This document shows, in pieces, positions 56,733-64,000 of a stretch of 64,000 bases of DNA (position 1 is the first letter of the stretch; each line of letters begins with the position of its first letter). The notes under the pieces are model-generated. The model saw only the letters and a program-made list of their open reading frames with translations, did not search any database and was not told where the DNA came from. The stretch is from NCBI RefSeq assembly GCF_900473965.1, contig NZ_UCNJ01000010.1, forward strand, positions 41,006 to 105,005, given 5' to 3'. The DNA is from Synechococcus sp. UW179A (GTDB lineage Bacteria; Cyanobacteriota; Cyanobacteriia; PCC-6307; Cyanobiaceae). The translations under genes were made by a program, and so were the position numbers.

Positions 56733-57666
56733 GTTCCCGCATCACCTGTTTCCCGATGCGAGGGCTGAGTTCCAGTTGACTGATCACAGGGGGCTGAGCG
56801 CTGCTGAGTGCCGCCGCTGTCAGGCTCATGATCTCAAGAGGAGTGAGATCTGTTTCCATCTGGGCGCTCACTTCGCCAATCACTGCGGGCAGTAGGGCGA
56901 CGGCATTCGGTTGATTCAGCTGCTCGTGGATCCCCTTCAACAGACTCTGCTGTCGGGTGCGCCGTGCTTGATCATTCTTGGGCTGAGGCCTGTAGCGCGC
57001 AAGTTGTTCCGCTTGGCTGCCGTTCAGCGTTTGCCGCCCCGCCTGAAGGTTCACGCTGTAGTTCTGGGTCTTGTCCTTGTGCTCATAGGACTGATTGAGG
57101 ATGACTTCCACCTCACCCAGTCCATCCACAAGGCTGCGAAGTGCCTGTCGCGGCATCACTACAAATCGGTCTGGTTCCCCCTCCCTCAATCCGACTACTT
57201 CAGCAATCACATCAGCTGTAAGGGCTACGCCGCCAACCGGATAGGCATCAGCTAACGACTGAAGCGTTTTGCGCCCCGGCAGATTCACCGCGAGTTCTGT
57301 CGGAAGCTGCAGCACTTGGACGGGTTCGCTGGAGCTGACCTGGACGAGCATCAGGCTGTCGGCATTGGCTGGTCCGTTGGGCGCGGCATTGTTGTTTGGA
57401 TCATTGATTCCATCTGCATCAATGCCCACCACCAGCACCATGACCGGACGCTCGGGAAGTGGCGCCAGGCTGGCGGGATCATCCGCCGAAGGCGGTTCAG
57501 CTGCCATCGGGTCGGGTTTCGGCCAGATCAAACCAAGCCCTCCAGCGATCAGGCTGGCTCCTGCAAGAGCAGTGGCGATTCTCAGAACTGTTCTAAATGG
57601 ATGGCTTCCGAACCATCGCGTCAATCGGCTCGGTGAAGGATCACCCGTTGGTCCCTCGTCCTTCAT
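56671..57666 (-). CDS. LytR-CpsA-Psr (LCP) family ligase
   Basis: LCP proteins transfer polyprenyl-linked glycopolymers to cell-wall peptidoglycan outside the membrane. The 331-aa protein has one N-terminal membrane helix (about 25-47), then the LCP domain with VMVLVVGIDADGINDPNN and NADSLMLVQVSSSEPVQVLQLPTE-type strands. Arg-containing QLARYRPQPKNDQARRTRQQ is the substrate-lipid site. In cyanobacteria the attached polymer is not known. Its start is divergent from bciA. Confidence 0.92.
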   Translation of the reverse strand: MKDEGPTGDPSPSRLTRWFGSHPFRTVLRIATALAGASLIAGGLGLIWPKPDPMAAEPPSADDPASLAPLPERPVMVLVVGIDADGINDPNNNAAPNGPANADSLMLVQVSSSEPVQVLQLPTELAVNLPGRKTLQSLADAYPVGGVALTADVIAEVVGLREGEPDRFVVMPRQALRSLVDGLGEVEVILNQSYEHKDKTQNYSVNLQAGRQTLNGSQAEQLARYRPQPKNDQARRTRQQSLLKGIHEQLNQPNAVALLPAVIGEVSAQMETDLTPLEIMSLTAAALSSAQPPVISQLELSPRIGKQVMRELKPNQPLPLWPKPPDDAADN

Positions 57667-57719
57667 TGCGCCGGATCCTCCAGAACTGAGTCTCAGTCTC
57701 GCCTGGTTCTAAGCGAATA

Positions 57720-58772
57720 ATGGAAGGTGTCGACCCAATGGCCATGCTTCTGAACGACGACTTCCGTAATCGTTCGCCAGACAAGGTGCGTGTTGTGGTC
57801 TTTGGTGCGACCGGATATATCGGTCGTTTTGTGGTGAAAGAGCTGATCACGCGCGGTTACAACGTCGTGGCTTTCGCCCGTGATCGCAGTGGTGTGGGCG
57901 GCCGCCAAGATCAGGAGAGCGTGAAAGCGAATTTCCCTGGCGCGGAGGTTCGCTTCGGTGACGTTACCAATTCCGACTCTCTAGCTCGCCATGCTTTCGA
58001 TCAGCCAGTGGATGTGGTGATCAGCTGCCTCGCGTCACGTACCGGCGGTCGCAAGGATTCATGGGCCATCGATTATCAGGCCACACTCAACACTTATCGC
58101 CAGGGAAAGAAGGCTGGGCTCTCGCATTTCGTTCTTTTGTCAGCGATCTGCGTTCAAAAACCTTTGTTGGAATTTCAGAAAGCGAAGCTTGCGCTTGAGG
58201 CGGAGCTTCGCGATGGCAATGATGTGACTTATTCCATCGTTCGCCCGACAGCATTTTTCAAAAGCCTCGGAGCTCAGGTTGAAAGTTGTCGCAAGGGCGC
58301 CCCTTACGTGATGTTCGGAGATGGTGAGTTGGCAAGTTGCAAGCCAATCAGTGAGTCTGACTTGGCGTCTTATCTCAGTGACTGCGTGGTTGATCAAGAC
58401 AAGATCAACCAGATCTTGCCAATTGGAGGCCCTGGAGAGGCGTTAAGTGCTCGACAGCAGGGTGAACTGCTTTTCAAGGCTTTAGGGAAAAAAACCTGGA
58501 TGATTTCCCTGCCGATTGCGTTGATGGATCTTCCTGTGGGTTGTCTTGAATTTCTATCCGGAAAGTTTCCCTCACTCGAGGACACGGCTGAATTTGGAAG
58601 GATCGGCCGCTACTACGCTGGGGAGTCAATGCTTGTCTGGGACGAACAGCGTCAGCAATACGACAGTGCAGCGACGCCCTCCTATGGCAGCGACACTTTG
58701 GAGCAGTTTTTTGAACGCGTTGTGCGTGATGGGATGGACGGCCAGGACCTCGGTGATGCCGCTCTGTTCTGA
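57720..58772 (+). CDS. bciA: Divinyl (proto)chlorophyllide 8-vinyl reductase, BciA type
   Basis: It reduces the 8-vinyl group of divinyl chlorophyll intermediates with NADPH to give monovinyl chlorophyll. The 350-aa SDR-type protein has the nucleotide motif VVVFGATGYIGRFV (26-39) and segments FVLLSAICVQKPLLEFQKAK and VTYSIVRPTAFFKSLGAQ typical of BciA/DVR. It implies a monovinyl chlorophyll a organism such as Synechococcus rather than Prochlorococcus. ATGs at 57738 and 57744 are alternative starts. Confidence 0.9.
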   Translation: MEGVDPMAMLLNDDFRNRSPDKVRVVVFGATGYIGRFVVKELITRGYNVVAFARDRSGVGGRQDQESVKANFPGAEVRFGDVTNSDSLARHAFDQPVDVVISCLASRTGGRKDSWAIDYQATLNTYRQGKKAGLSHFVLLSAICVQKPLLEFQKAKLALEAELRDGNDVTYSIVRPTAFFKSLGAQVESCRKGAPYVMFGDGELASCKPISESDLASYLSDCVVDQDKINQILPIGGPGEALSARQQGELLFKALGKKTWMISLPIALMDLPVGCLEFLSGKFPSLEDTAEFGRIGRYYAGESMLVWDEQRQQYDSAATPSYGSDTLEQFFERVVRDGMDGQDLGDAALF

Positions 58773-58805
58773 CGTCGTGTCGTTGACTTTCAAAGCGAGT
58801 CGCGC

Positions 58806-60320
58806 GTGACAGCTGCTTCTTTGCCGCGCCGTCGTGTCGGTGTTCTTTTGCATCCGACTGCCCTGCCAGGTTCGCCTGTCTGCGGAGGTTTGGGAGCTCC
58901 TGCCCGCTTTTGGATCCAGGCCCTTGCGCAGAACGGGATCGGCGTCTGGCAGGTGTTGCCGCTGTCACCGCCGGATGGAACCGGGTCTCCTTATAGCTCT
59001 CCATCCAGTTTTGCCATCAATCCCTGGCTCTTGGATGCCAAGGATCTGAGCGATCAGGGATTTCTTCAACCTGGTGATTTAGATGCTCTTCCGGGTGTTG
59101 AGGCAGCCGAACCCCTACTGGATTTCCCCCTCGCAGACAGGCGGGCTGCAGCTTTGGCCAGGCAACTGCGCCATCGCTGGGACCAGCTGTCGCACGCTCA
59201 CCATGCGGCTTTTGATCGATGGCGACGGGATCAATCCCGCTGGCTTCAGGATCACGCAGCCTTCATGGTGCTGCGTGATCAGAACCAGGGACGTCCCTGG
59301 TGGGACTGGCCTCAGGAGCTGGCAGTTCACGATCAGACAGCTTTGGGCGAGTGGCGCCAGGCGCATCAGGATCGTCTTCTGGAGCAGGAGCTCCTTCAGT
59401 GGCATCTGAGCCGGCAATGGACATGGCTGCGCGAGCTTGCCCGTGAACTCGATGTGGAAATTCTCGGGGATCTTCCCTTTTATGTGGCCCGAGACAGCGC
59501 TGATGTCTGGAGCCATCGCGCCTTGTTTTCGATTGCAGCGGATGGAAGGCTGCGAGAACAAAGTGGTGTTCCGCCTGACTATTTCTCCGCGACCGGACAG
59601 CTTTGGGGAACGCCGGTGTACAGCTGGCCCCGACATCGCAGCACAGGTTTTCGCTGGTGGAGGGATCGTCTGCGGCGTCAGTGGCAGCTCGCCGATCGCC
59701 TGAGGCTTGATCATTTCCGTGCGCTGGCGTCTTACTGGTCAGTTCCCGGAGGGGAGTCCACGGCCATGAACGGATCCTGGCGACGTTCTCCTGGTCGTGA
59801 GTTGCTCAGCTGTCTGCGTCGAGATGCAGGAGGCCGTTTACCGCTGGTGGCCGAAGACTTGGGAGTAATTACTCCTGATGTGGAGCAGCTGCGTGATCAT
59901 TTCCATCTGCCTGGAATGAAGGTGTTGCAGTTCGCTTTTGATGGCAATCCTCGTAACCCTTACCTGCCCTCCAACATCCATGGCACCGGATGGGTGGTCT
60001 ATCCAGGAACTCACGACAATCCAACAAGTTTGGGCTGGTGGCAAAGGCTGGATGACGACTCCCGTGCTCGTTTGGCCAGTTGTCTTGATTGCCCGGTTGA
60101 GGCCCCTGGCTGGCAGCTGCTCGAGCTGGGCATGGCTTCAACGGCGCAGCTGGTGGTTGCACCACTGCAGGACCTGCTGCACCTGGATGACGTCGCCCGC
60201 TTCAATACACCCGGGACGGTTGAAGGCAACTGGAGTTGGCGTCTACCGGTGTTTGATGACTCGGTTGCAGGAGCACTTCAGGGTTATGGGTTGCGTGCTG
60301 AAGTCTGGTCAAGGCGATAG
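58806..60320 (+). CDS. malQ: 4-alpha-glucanotransferase
   Basis: MalQ rearranges alpha-1,4-glucans, aiding glycogen breakdown. The 504-aa GH77 protein has a GTG start and the catalytic motifs: nucleophile Asp in LRLDHFRALASYW, acid/base Glu in PLVAEDLGVITPDV, and THDNPTSLGWW. Also present is the early GTGSPYSSPSSFAINP. The length matches bacterial MalQ. It follows bciA by 33 bases and overlaps the RodZ-like gene by 37 bases at its 3' end. Confidence 0.95.
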   Translation: MTAASLPRRRVGVLLHPTALPGSPVCGGLGAPARFWIQALAQNGIGVWQVLPLSPPDGTGSPYSSPSSFAINPWLLDAKDLSDQGFLQPGDLDALPGVEAAEPLLDFPLADRRAAALARQLRHRWDQLSHAHHAAFDRWRRDQSRWLQDHAAFMVLRDQNQGRPWWDWPQELAVHDQTALGEWRQAHQDRLLEQELLQWHLSRQWTWLRELARELDVEILGDLPFYVARDSADVWSHRALFSIAADGRLREQSGVPPDYFSATGQLWGTPVYSWPRHRSTGFRWWRDRLRRQWQLADRLRLDHFRALASYWSVPGGESTAMNGSWRRSPGRELLSCLRRDAGGRLPLVAEDLGVITPDVEQLRDHFHLPGMKVLQFAFDGNPRNPYLPSNIHGTGWVVYPGTHDNPTSLGWWQRLDDDSRARLASCLDCPVEAPGWQLLELGMASTAQLVVAPLQDLLHLDDVARFNTPGTVEGNWSWRLPVFDDSVAGALQGYGLRAEVWSRR

Positions 60321-61147
60321 ATCCCGGGTTGATTGTTCTGCGCTTTCTGGGGGAGCCCGTCCCATCGAACATCTCCTGCAGCGGGTGCCGGTTGAACGCT
60401 GAGCTGAAGGGGTGGCAGCAGCTGAAGGGTGAGCGTGCCGGTTGCTCCTTTGAGAGAACTGCGATCGCCTCCCTCACTGCTGAGCGTCAAGGTGCTCGGT
60501 TGCTTGAGGGTGACTTCAAGCACGCCCGGCAGCGGTTGGTTGTCAATCAGCTTTGCAACGGAGTCAGCCGTCTTTTGCGATCTGAGCTCTGCGAGCGGCC
60601 GTAGGCCTTGCAGTAGTGCATCGGAGTCCTGTTGAAGATTCAGTGGAACAGGAGTGAATGCCTTGGTGTTATCGATCGCCAGTTGTCGTTGCTGTTGATT
60701 TAGCGCGAGCAAGGACACGCTGATGACAACGATGTAAACGAGGCTTCCCTGCCAGGTGGTGAAGATGTCAATGCTTCCAAGCGTGAAGCGTGTCCGCCGC
60801 TGATCTTGGGGCAATCTTTGTTGAAAACAGTCTTCAGGCAGCGCTCCGCTCAGGCTGTTGGGCTCGAGCTGGAGGTATTGCTCCAAACGGTGCAGCATTG
60901 CTACCAGGTAAGCCGGTTCCGGTAAGCGGTCTGACCAGCCCCGCTCCAGTGCTTCCAACACCGGCGTGGTGATGCGCACCTCTCGCGATAAATCTCTCAG
61001 GCTCAGCCCGCGTTGTTCACGGTGCTGTCTCAGACGTTGGCCAGCCTCGATCAGCGGGGCCTCTTTGGCCGCTTGATCCGTTGGATTGGCTTCACTCTGG
61101 CGCCTTCGACGCCAGCGCCATGGGAGGGAACGTTTGAACAAAGCCAT
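60284..61147 (-). CDS. RodZ-like HTH membrane protein
   Basis: The product is about 287 aa. A cytoplasmic HTH domain (GQRLRQHREQRGLSLRDLSREVRITTPVLEALE) is followed by a membrane helix (GSLVYIVVISVSLLAL) and a periplasmic DUF4115-like part with VTLKQPSTLTLSSEGGDR. RodZ links MreB to the wall-synthesis machinery. Short versions like this are common in cyanobacteria, and the shape role is inferred. ATG at 61147 avoids the overlap with the synthase beyond its stop; ATG at 61165 is possible. Confidence 0.85.
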   Translation of the reverse strand: MALFKRSLPWRWRRRRQSEANPTDQAAKEAPLIEAGQRLRQHREQRGLSLRDLSREVRITTPVLEALERGWSDRLPEPAYLVAMLHRLEQYLQLEPNSLSGALPEDCFQQRLPQDQRRTRFTLGSIDIFTTWQGSLVYIVVISVSLLALNQQQRQLAIDNTKAFTPVPLNLQQDSDALLQGLRPLAELRSQKTADSVAKLIDNQPLPGVLEVTLKQPSTLTLSSEGGDRSSLKGATGTLTLQLLPPLQLSVQPAPAAGDVRWDGLPQKAQNNQPGIYRLDQTSARNP

Positions 61148-61154
61148 GGCCGGT

Positions 61155-61883
61155 TTACGCCTCACCTGCCTGAGAGCTGATCAGGCTTCGCCATTCTTGC
61201 CTGGATAGCTCGCGCCAGCATCCTTCTTCCGTTGATCCAAGAGCCAGTCCAGCGATTGCAATCCGCTGCAGGTCGAGTACCGAATGACCGAGCAGCGAGG
61301 CAATCCTGCGGATCTGCCGGTTACGTCCTTCTCGCAGAATTACCTCAAGGGTGCTGTGTCCACGCTTGCTGTGGAGCAGTTTCACGCTGGCAGGGAGGGT
61401 TCGAGAGCCATCCAGTTGCATGCCTTGTCGCCATCGTTCCAGCTTCGAGTGATCCGGTGTTCCGGTCACCGTCACCCTGTAGGTCTTGCTGTGGGCATAG
61501 CGGGGGTGTGTGAGCTTGAAGGTGAGCTCTCCCTGGTTGCTGAGCAACAAAGCTCCACGGCTGTCGGCATCCAAACGTCCGACTGGATGCAGCCCTTTCC
61601 GGAGCTCGGCGGGGATTAGGTCCAGCACGGTTTCGCGACCTTGAGGGTCATGGCAGCTGCTGATCACGCCGGCAGGTTTGTTGAGCAGCAGTACTCGCTC
61701 CGCATTCACCATGGCCAAAGGCGTCCCATCCACGCAGATCAGATCTGTTTCCGGATCAGCCTGATCTCCGAGTGCTGCGATCGTTCCGTTGACGTGAATT
61801 CGACCCTGGCGCAGCAGTTCCTCTGCCTGGCGGCGGGAGCAGTGCCCCGCGGCGGACATCAGTTTCTGAAGTCGCTGGCGCAT
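61155..61883 (-). CDS. RluB/RsuA-family pseudouridine synthase
   Basis: The 242-aa protein has an N-terminal S4 RNA-binding domain (RLQKLMSAAGHCSRRQAEELLRQGRIHVNG). The synthase domain follows, with the catalytic Asp in GRLDADSRGALLLSNQGELTF and the later REGRNRQIRRIASLLGHSVLDLQR. This pattern is of the RsuA/RluB/E/F family, which modifies 23S or 16S rRNA. The exact target cannot be told. It is 16 bases downstream of phoR and upstream of the RodZ-like gene on the same strand. Confidence 0.9.
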   Translation of the reverse strand: MRQRLQKLMSAAGHCSRRQAEELLRQGRIHVNGTIAALGDQADPETDLICVDGTPLAMVNAERVLLLNKPAGVISSCHDPQGRETVLDLIPAELRKGLHPVGRLDADSRGALLLSNQGELTFKLTHPRYAHSKTYRVTVTGTPDHSKLERWRQGMQLDGSRTLPASVKLLHSKRGHSTLEVILREGRNRQIRRIASLLGHSVLDLQRIAIAGLALGSTEEGCWRELSRQEWRSLISSQAGEA

Positions 61884-61899
61884 TCAAATCGATTGTGAC

Positions 61900-63051
61900 T
61901 TAGTGGTCACCGCGCGGTAGCAACAGTTCAATCGATGTGCCTCCGTCAGGGTGATTACGGGCCTGAATTCGGCCTCCATGGTTCACGGCGATCTGTTGGA
62001 CGATGGCCAGTCCGAGGCCGCTGCCACTTTGGTGGGAGCGGGCCCGAGATGGGTCGCCGCGGTAAAAGCGCTGGAACATGTTGCTGAGATCACTTTCACT
62101 CAGCCCCTGGCCATGGTCTCGGACGCAGACCAGCCACCATCCACCACTGGGGAGGATCTTCACGTCAACGGCGCTTCCCTGAGGCGAAAAGCGCAAGGCG
62201 TTATCGAGCAAGTTGAGGACGGCTCGATGCAATCGGCGTTGATCCCCCAGAAGTGGTCCTGGCTCTTGGGTGTTGATGCAGAGCCTCACCTCGCGCTGAT
62301 CAGCAAGTGGACGGATGCTGTTCCAGGCGTCTTCCACCAGCTCTTCAAGATTGACCGGTGTGTAGCCTCCCTGCTCGTGGGGAAGGATGTTCTCCAGCCT
62401 GGAGAGCTCCAGCAAATCCTCCACCAACAATTGCAGACGTCTGAGTTCCTTCTGCAGGCGCTCCACAAGAATGGCGTCATCGGCTGAGACTGCTGTTTCC
62501 AGTCGATCGCTCACGAGCATTAGGGCCGTGAGAGGGGTTTTCAGTTCATGGGCGACATCGCTCACCCAGCGTTCCTGTTGCTCCTGCTGTGCTTCCAGAG
62601 ATTGTCTGTTCTGGAGGAGCACCAGCAACCACTCGTCCGAACCGGGCAGAACGATGGCTTCGAGAGGCACTCCTTGCTGTTCCCATTCACAGCGTTGCGG
62701 CCGTTGTTGATACCGCACGCTGACAATCGCCTCTTCGAGCTGAGGCACGTTGAGAACCTCGTCGAGGGCCTGCCCGCGCACGAGCCGATTGCTGGAGAAC
62801 TGCAGCAATCGTTCCGCTCTTGAGTTGATGAAACCGATGGTGACATCCGGTGTGAGAACGAGCCATCCTTGGGTGGCTGCATCGATCCAGGCCAGCAGTT
62901 GCGCTGTACTCAGCGAGTGACCGGACAACACCGGCGAGATCTGTGCTGAGTGCCGTCGCGAACCGGCGTTCAGATTGAAGCGGCTGCGCAAAGCCCAACC
63001 GCTCACCACACCGACCGTGATGCCAAGGATGAGCGAAGCAGCTGAACTCAC
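61900..63051 (-). CDS. phoR: Phosphate-sensing histidine kinase PhoR
   Basis: The 383-aa kinase has an N-terminal hydrophobic segment (about 5-22), a PAS-like region (about 53-150), a HisKA domain with the phosphorylated His in VAHELKTPLTALML, and HATPase motifs LLDNALRFSP, VRDHGQGL and GSGLGLAIV. It lies 5 bases downstream of the response regulator on the same strand. With that regulator the pair matches the PhoB-PhoR (SphR-SphS) system that induces phosphate-scavenging genes. The ligand pathway is inferred from the family. Confidence 0.9.
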   Translation of the reverse strand: MSSAASLILGITVGVVSGWALRSRFNLNAGSRRHSAQISPVLSGHSLSTAQLLAWIDAATQGWLVLTPDVTIGFINSRAERLLQFSSNRLVRGQALDEVLNVPQLEEAIVSVRYQQRPQRCEWEQQGVPLEAIVLPGSDEWLLVLLQNRQSLEAQQEQQERWVSDVAHELKTPLTALMLVSDRLETAVSADDAILVERLQKELRRLQLLVEDLLELSRLENILPHEQGGYTPVNLEELVEDAWNSIRPLADQREVRLCINTQEPGPLLGDQRRLHRAVLNLLDNALRFSPQGSAVDVKILPSGGWWLVCVRDHGQGLSESDLSNMFQRFYRGDPSRARSHQSGSGLGLAIVQQIAVNHGGRIQARNHPDGGTSIELLLPRGDH

Positions 63052-63056
63052 ATCAA

Positions 63057-63836
63057 TCAGCCGAATCGATATCCGAATCCACGCACCGTTCGGATGTGGT
63101 TAGGAGAGGAGGGAGTGGTCTCGATTTTTTCTCTCAACCATCGGATATGCACGTCGACGGTTTTGGTGTCCCCGACGAAGTCGATGCCCCAGATTTGTTC
63201 GAGCAGTTGATCGCGGCTCCAGACACGCTTCGGGTTGCGCATCAGTAGTTCCAGAATCTTGTACTCCTTGGGGGCAAGGCTGAGATCCTCTCCGTTCCGC
63301 GTCACCCGGCATTCCTTGCAGTAAAGACAGAGGTTGGCGTGTTCAATGACGTCATCCGTGTCTGTGGATTCGGGGCTGATTCGCTGGGAGCGGCGCAGCA
63401 GGGCCCGGCATCGGGCCACCAACTCCCTGAGCCCGAATGGTTTGACCAGATAATCATCAGCACCCACCTCGAGGCCGAGGACTCGATCGGTTTCGCTGTC
63501 CCTGGCGCTGATGACAAGGATCGGAGTGCTGTTGTTGAGCTTCCTGAGCTCGCGGCAGAGATCCAGTCCTCCCAGTCCTGGAAGCATCAAATCAAGCACT
63601 AGCGCATCAACGCTGTTTGCCTCCGGTCCGGTGAGCATGGCCAAGGCTTCGCTTCCATTCCCGCAGGCACTGACATCAAAGCCCTCGGCTTTAAGCGCTT
63701 CCTTGACGGTCTCTCTGATGGAGTTGTCGTCCTCAACAACCAGAAGGTGAGCATCACTGACGTTGTTGGATGCGGCGGAGGTGCTTGCGGTGGCGAAGGT
63801 CACCTGGGTCGGTTGAATTGGCCCCATTTTGGCCAT
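63057..63836 (-). CDS. phoB: OmpR/PhoB-family response regulator PhoB (SphR)
   Basis: The 259-aa regulator has a short N-terminal extension (1-30), a receiver domain with the phospho-acceptor Asp82 (LVLDLMLPGLGG) and DDYLVKPFGLRELVARCRALLRR, and a winged-helix DNA-binding domain (LAPKEYKILELLMRNPKRVWSR, VDVHIRWLREKI). It contains the Cys-containing CLYCKECRVTRNG segment typical of the SphR group. It is cotranscribed with phoR. The start region is divergent from the sigma factor. Confidence 0.92.
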   Translation of the reverse strand: MAKMGPIQPTQVTFATASTSAASNNVSDAHLLVVEDDNSIRETVKEALKAEGFDVSACGNGSEALAMLTGPEANSVDALVLDLMLPGLGGLDLCRELRKLNNSTPILVISARDSETDRVLGLEVGADDYLVKPFGLRELVARCRALLRRSQRISPESTDTDDVIEHANLCLYCKECRVTRNGEDLSLAPKEYKILELLMRNPKRVWSRDQLLEQIWGIDFVGDTKTVDVHIRWLREKIETTPSSPNHIRTVRGFGYRFG

Positions 63837-63915
63837 GGATCTTCTCTGGTCTGCTAGCGGGGAACATCTGTAAACGATGGTAAATTAAGAAACGGATAGG
63901 TTTCGTAATTAGTCG

Positions 63916-64000
63916 ATGGCGCCCTTGTCCCTGCTACCCGATGCGGACCTGGTGCGTTCTTACTTGCGCGACATCGGCCGCGTGCCGCTGCTGAGCCACC
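63916..64000 (+). CDS. Sigma-70 family RNA polymerase sigma factor (5' end only)
   Basis: From the ATG at 63916 28 codons are visible before the window ends. The sequence DLVRSYLRDIGRVPLLSH is the region 1.2 signature of cyanobacterial group 1/2 sigma factors. Group 2 (alternative) is likely since no long N-terminal region precedes it. The rest cannot be seen. Upstream is an inverted repeat GAAAC-6-GTTTC (63889-63904), which may be an operator shared with phoB. Confidence 0.8.
   Translation, partial: MAPLSLLPDADLVRSYLRDIGRVPLLSH

Overview
The window looks like part of the chromosome of a marine picocyanobacterium, most likely a marine Synechococcus. The evidence is a combination of genes: petG, cytochrome cM, the magnesium chelatase subunit chlI, an FNR (petH) with an N-terminal phycobilisome-linker domain, the clock-output kinase sasA, a BciA-type divinyl reductase, GuaB3, zwf-opcA, a SphR/PhoB-type phosphate regulator, and the cyanobacterial small RNA Yfr1 between guaB3 and trxA. 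Genes are tightly packed and moderately GC-rich. I saw no rRNA, CRISPR array, insertion sequence, phage or plasmid gene. One tRNA (Glu, anticodon TTC) is present.

Layout. 0-4.6 kb: homoserine dehydrogenase, SufE, 5-formyl-THF cyclo-ligase, a methyltransferase and small conserved proteins, all on the minus strand. 4.6-8.0 kb: a low-density stretch of very small genes (a two-CxxC protein, two single-helix membrane proteins, a small secreted protein, an NblA-like protein, a LapA-like membrane protein) with a 0.6-kb gene-free gap. 8.0-17.1 kb: minus-strand runs cytM-trmJ-serine hydrolase-DUF3370-chlI-ruvC and guaB3-(yfr1)-trxA-hisH-rsmD, with petG convergent to rsmD. 17.2-25.3 kb: gyrA-crtL, a GH57 protein, and leuA followed by an orphan sugar ABC permease. 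25.3-29.3 kb: lineage-specific small proteins including a Nif11-like peptide, a thiamine-binding-fold protein and a secreted HExxH protein. 29.3-36.7 kb: RluA-type synthase, 7TM-HD phosphodiesterase, folD, and the coupled set crtE/GGPPS-PAP2-helicase. 36.1-43.5 kb: phosphatase, acylphosphatase, cobB, opcA, zwf and petH. 43.6-50.2 kb: a SRPBCC protein, tRNA-Glu, sasA, a CpcS-like protein and pepN. 50.2-53.9 kb: an accessory, locally AT-richer island with a 57-aa gene, two tandem paralogues of an unrecognised family, and two orphan proteins. 53.9-64 kb: GHL10-type hydrolase, prs, LCP protein, bciA, malQ, RodZ-like protein, RluB-type synthase, phoR and phoB, and the start of a divergent sigma-70 factor.

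How the genes work together. Several operon-like sets share start and stop codons, as in cobB-acylphosphatase, DUF3370-chlI and crtE-PAP2-helicase, which implies translational coupling. zwf and opcA form the oxidative pentose phosphate entry point, and petH upstream of them supplies photosynthetic NADPH. crtE and crtL make carotenoid and chlorophyll side-chain precursors, while chlI and bciA act in chlorophyll synthesis. sasA, phoBR and the sigma factor are global regulators. The least explained content is the 50.2-53.9 kb island, the small-gene stretch at 4.6-8 kb and the unknown proteins at 25-29 kb.
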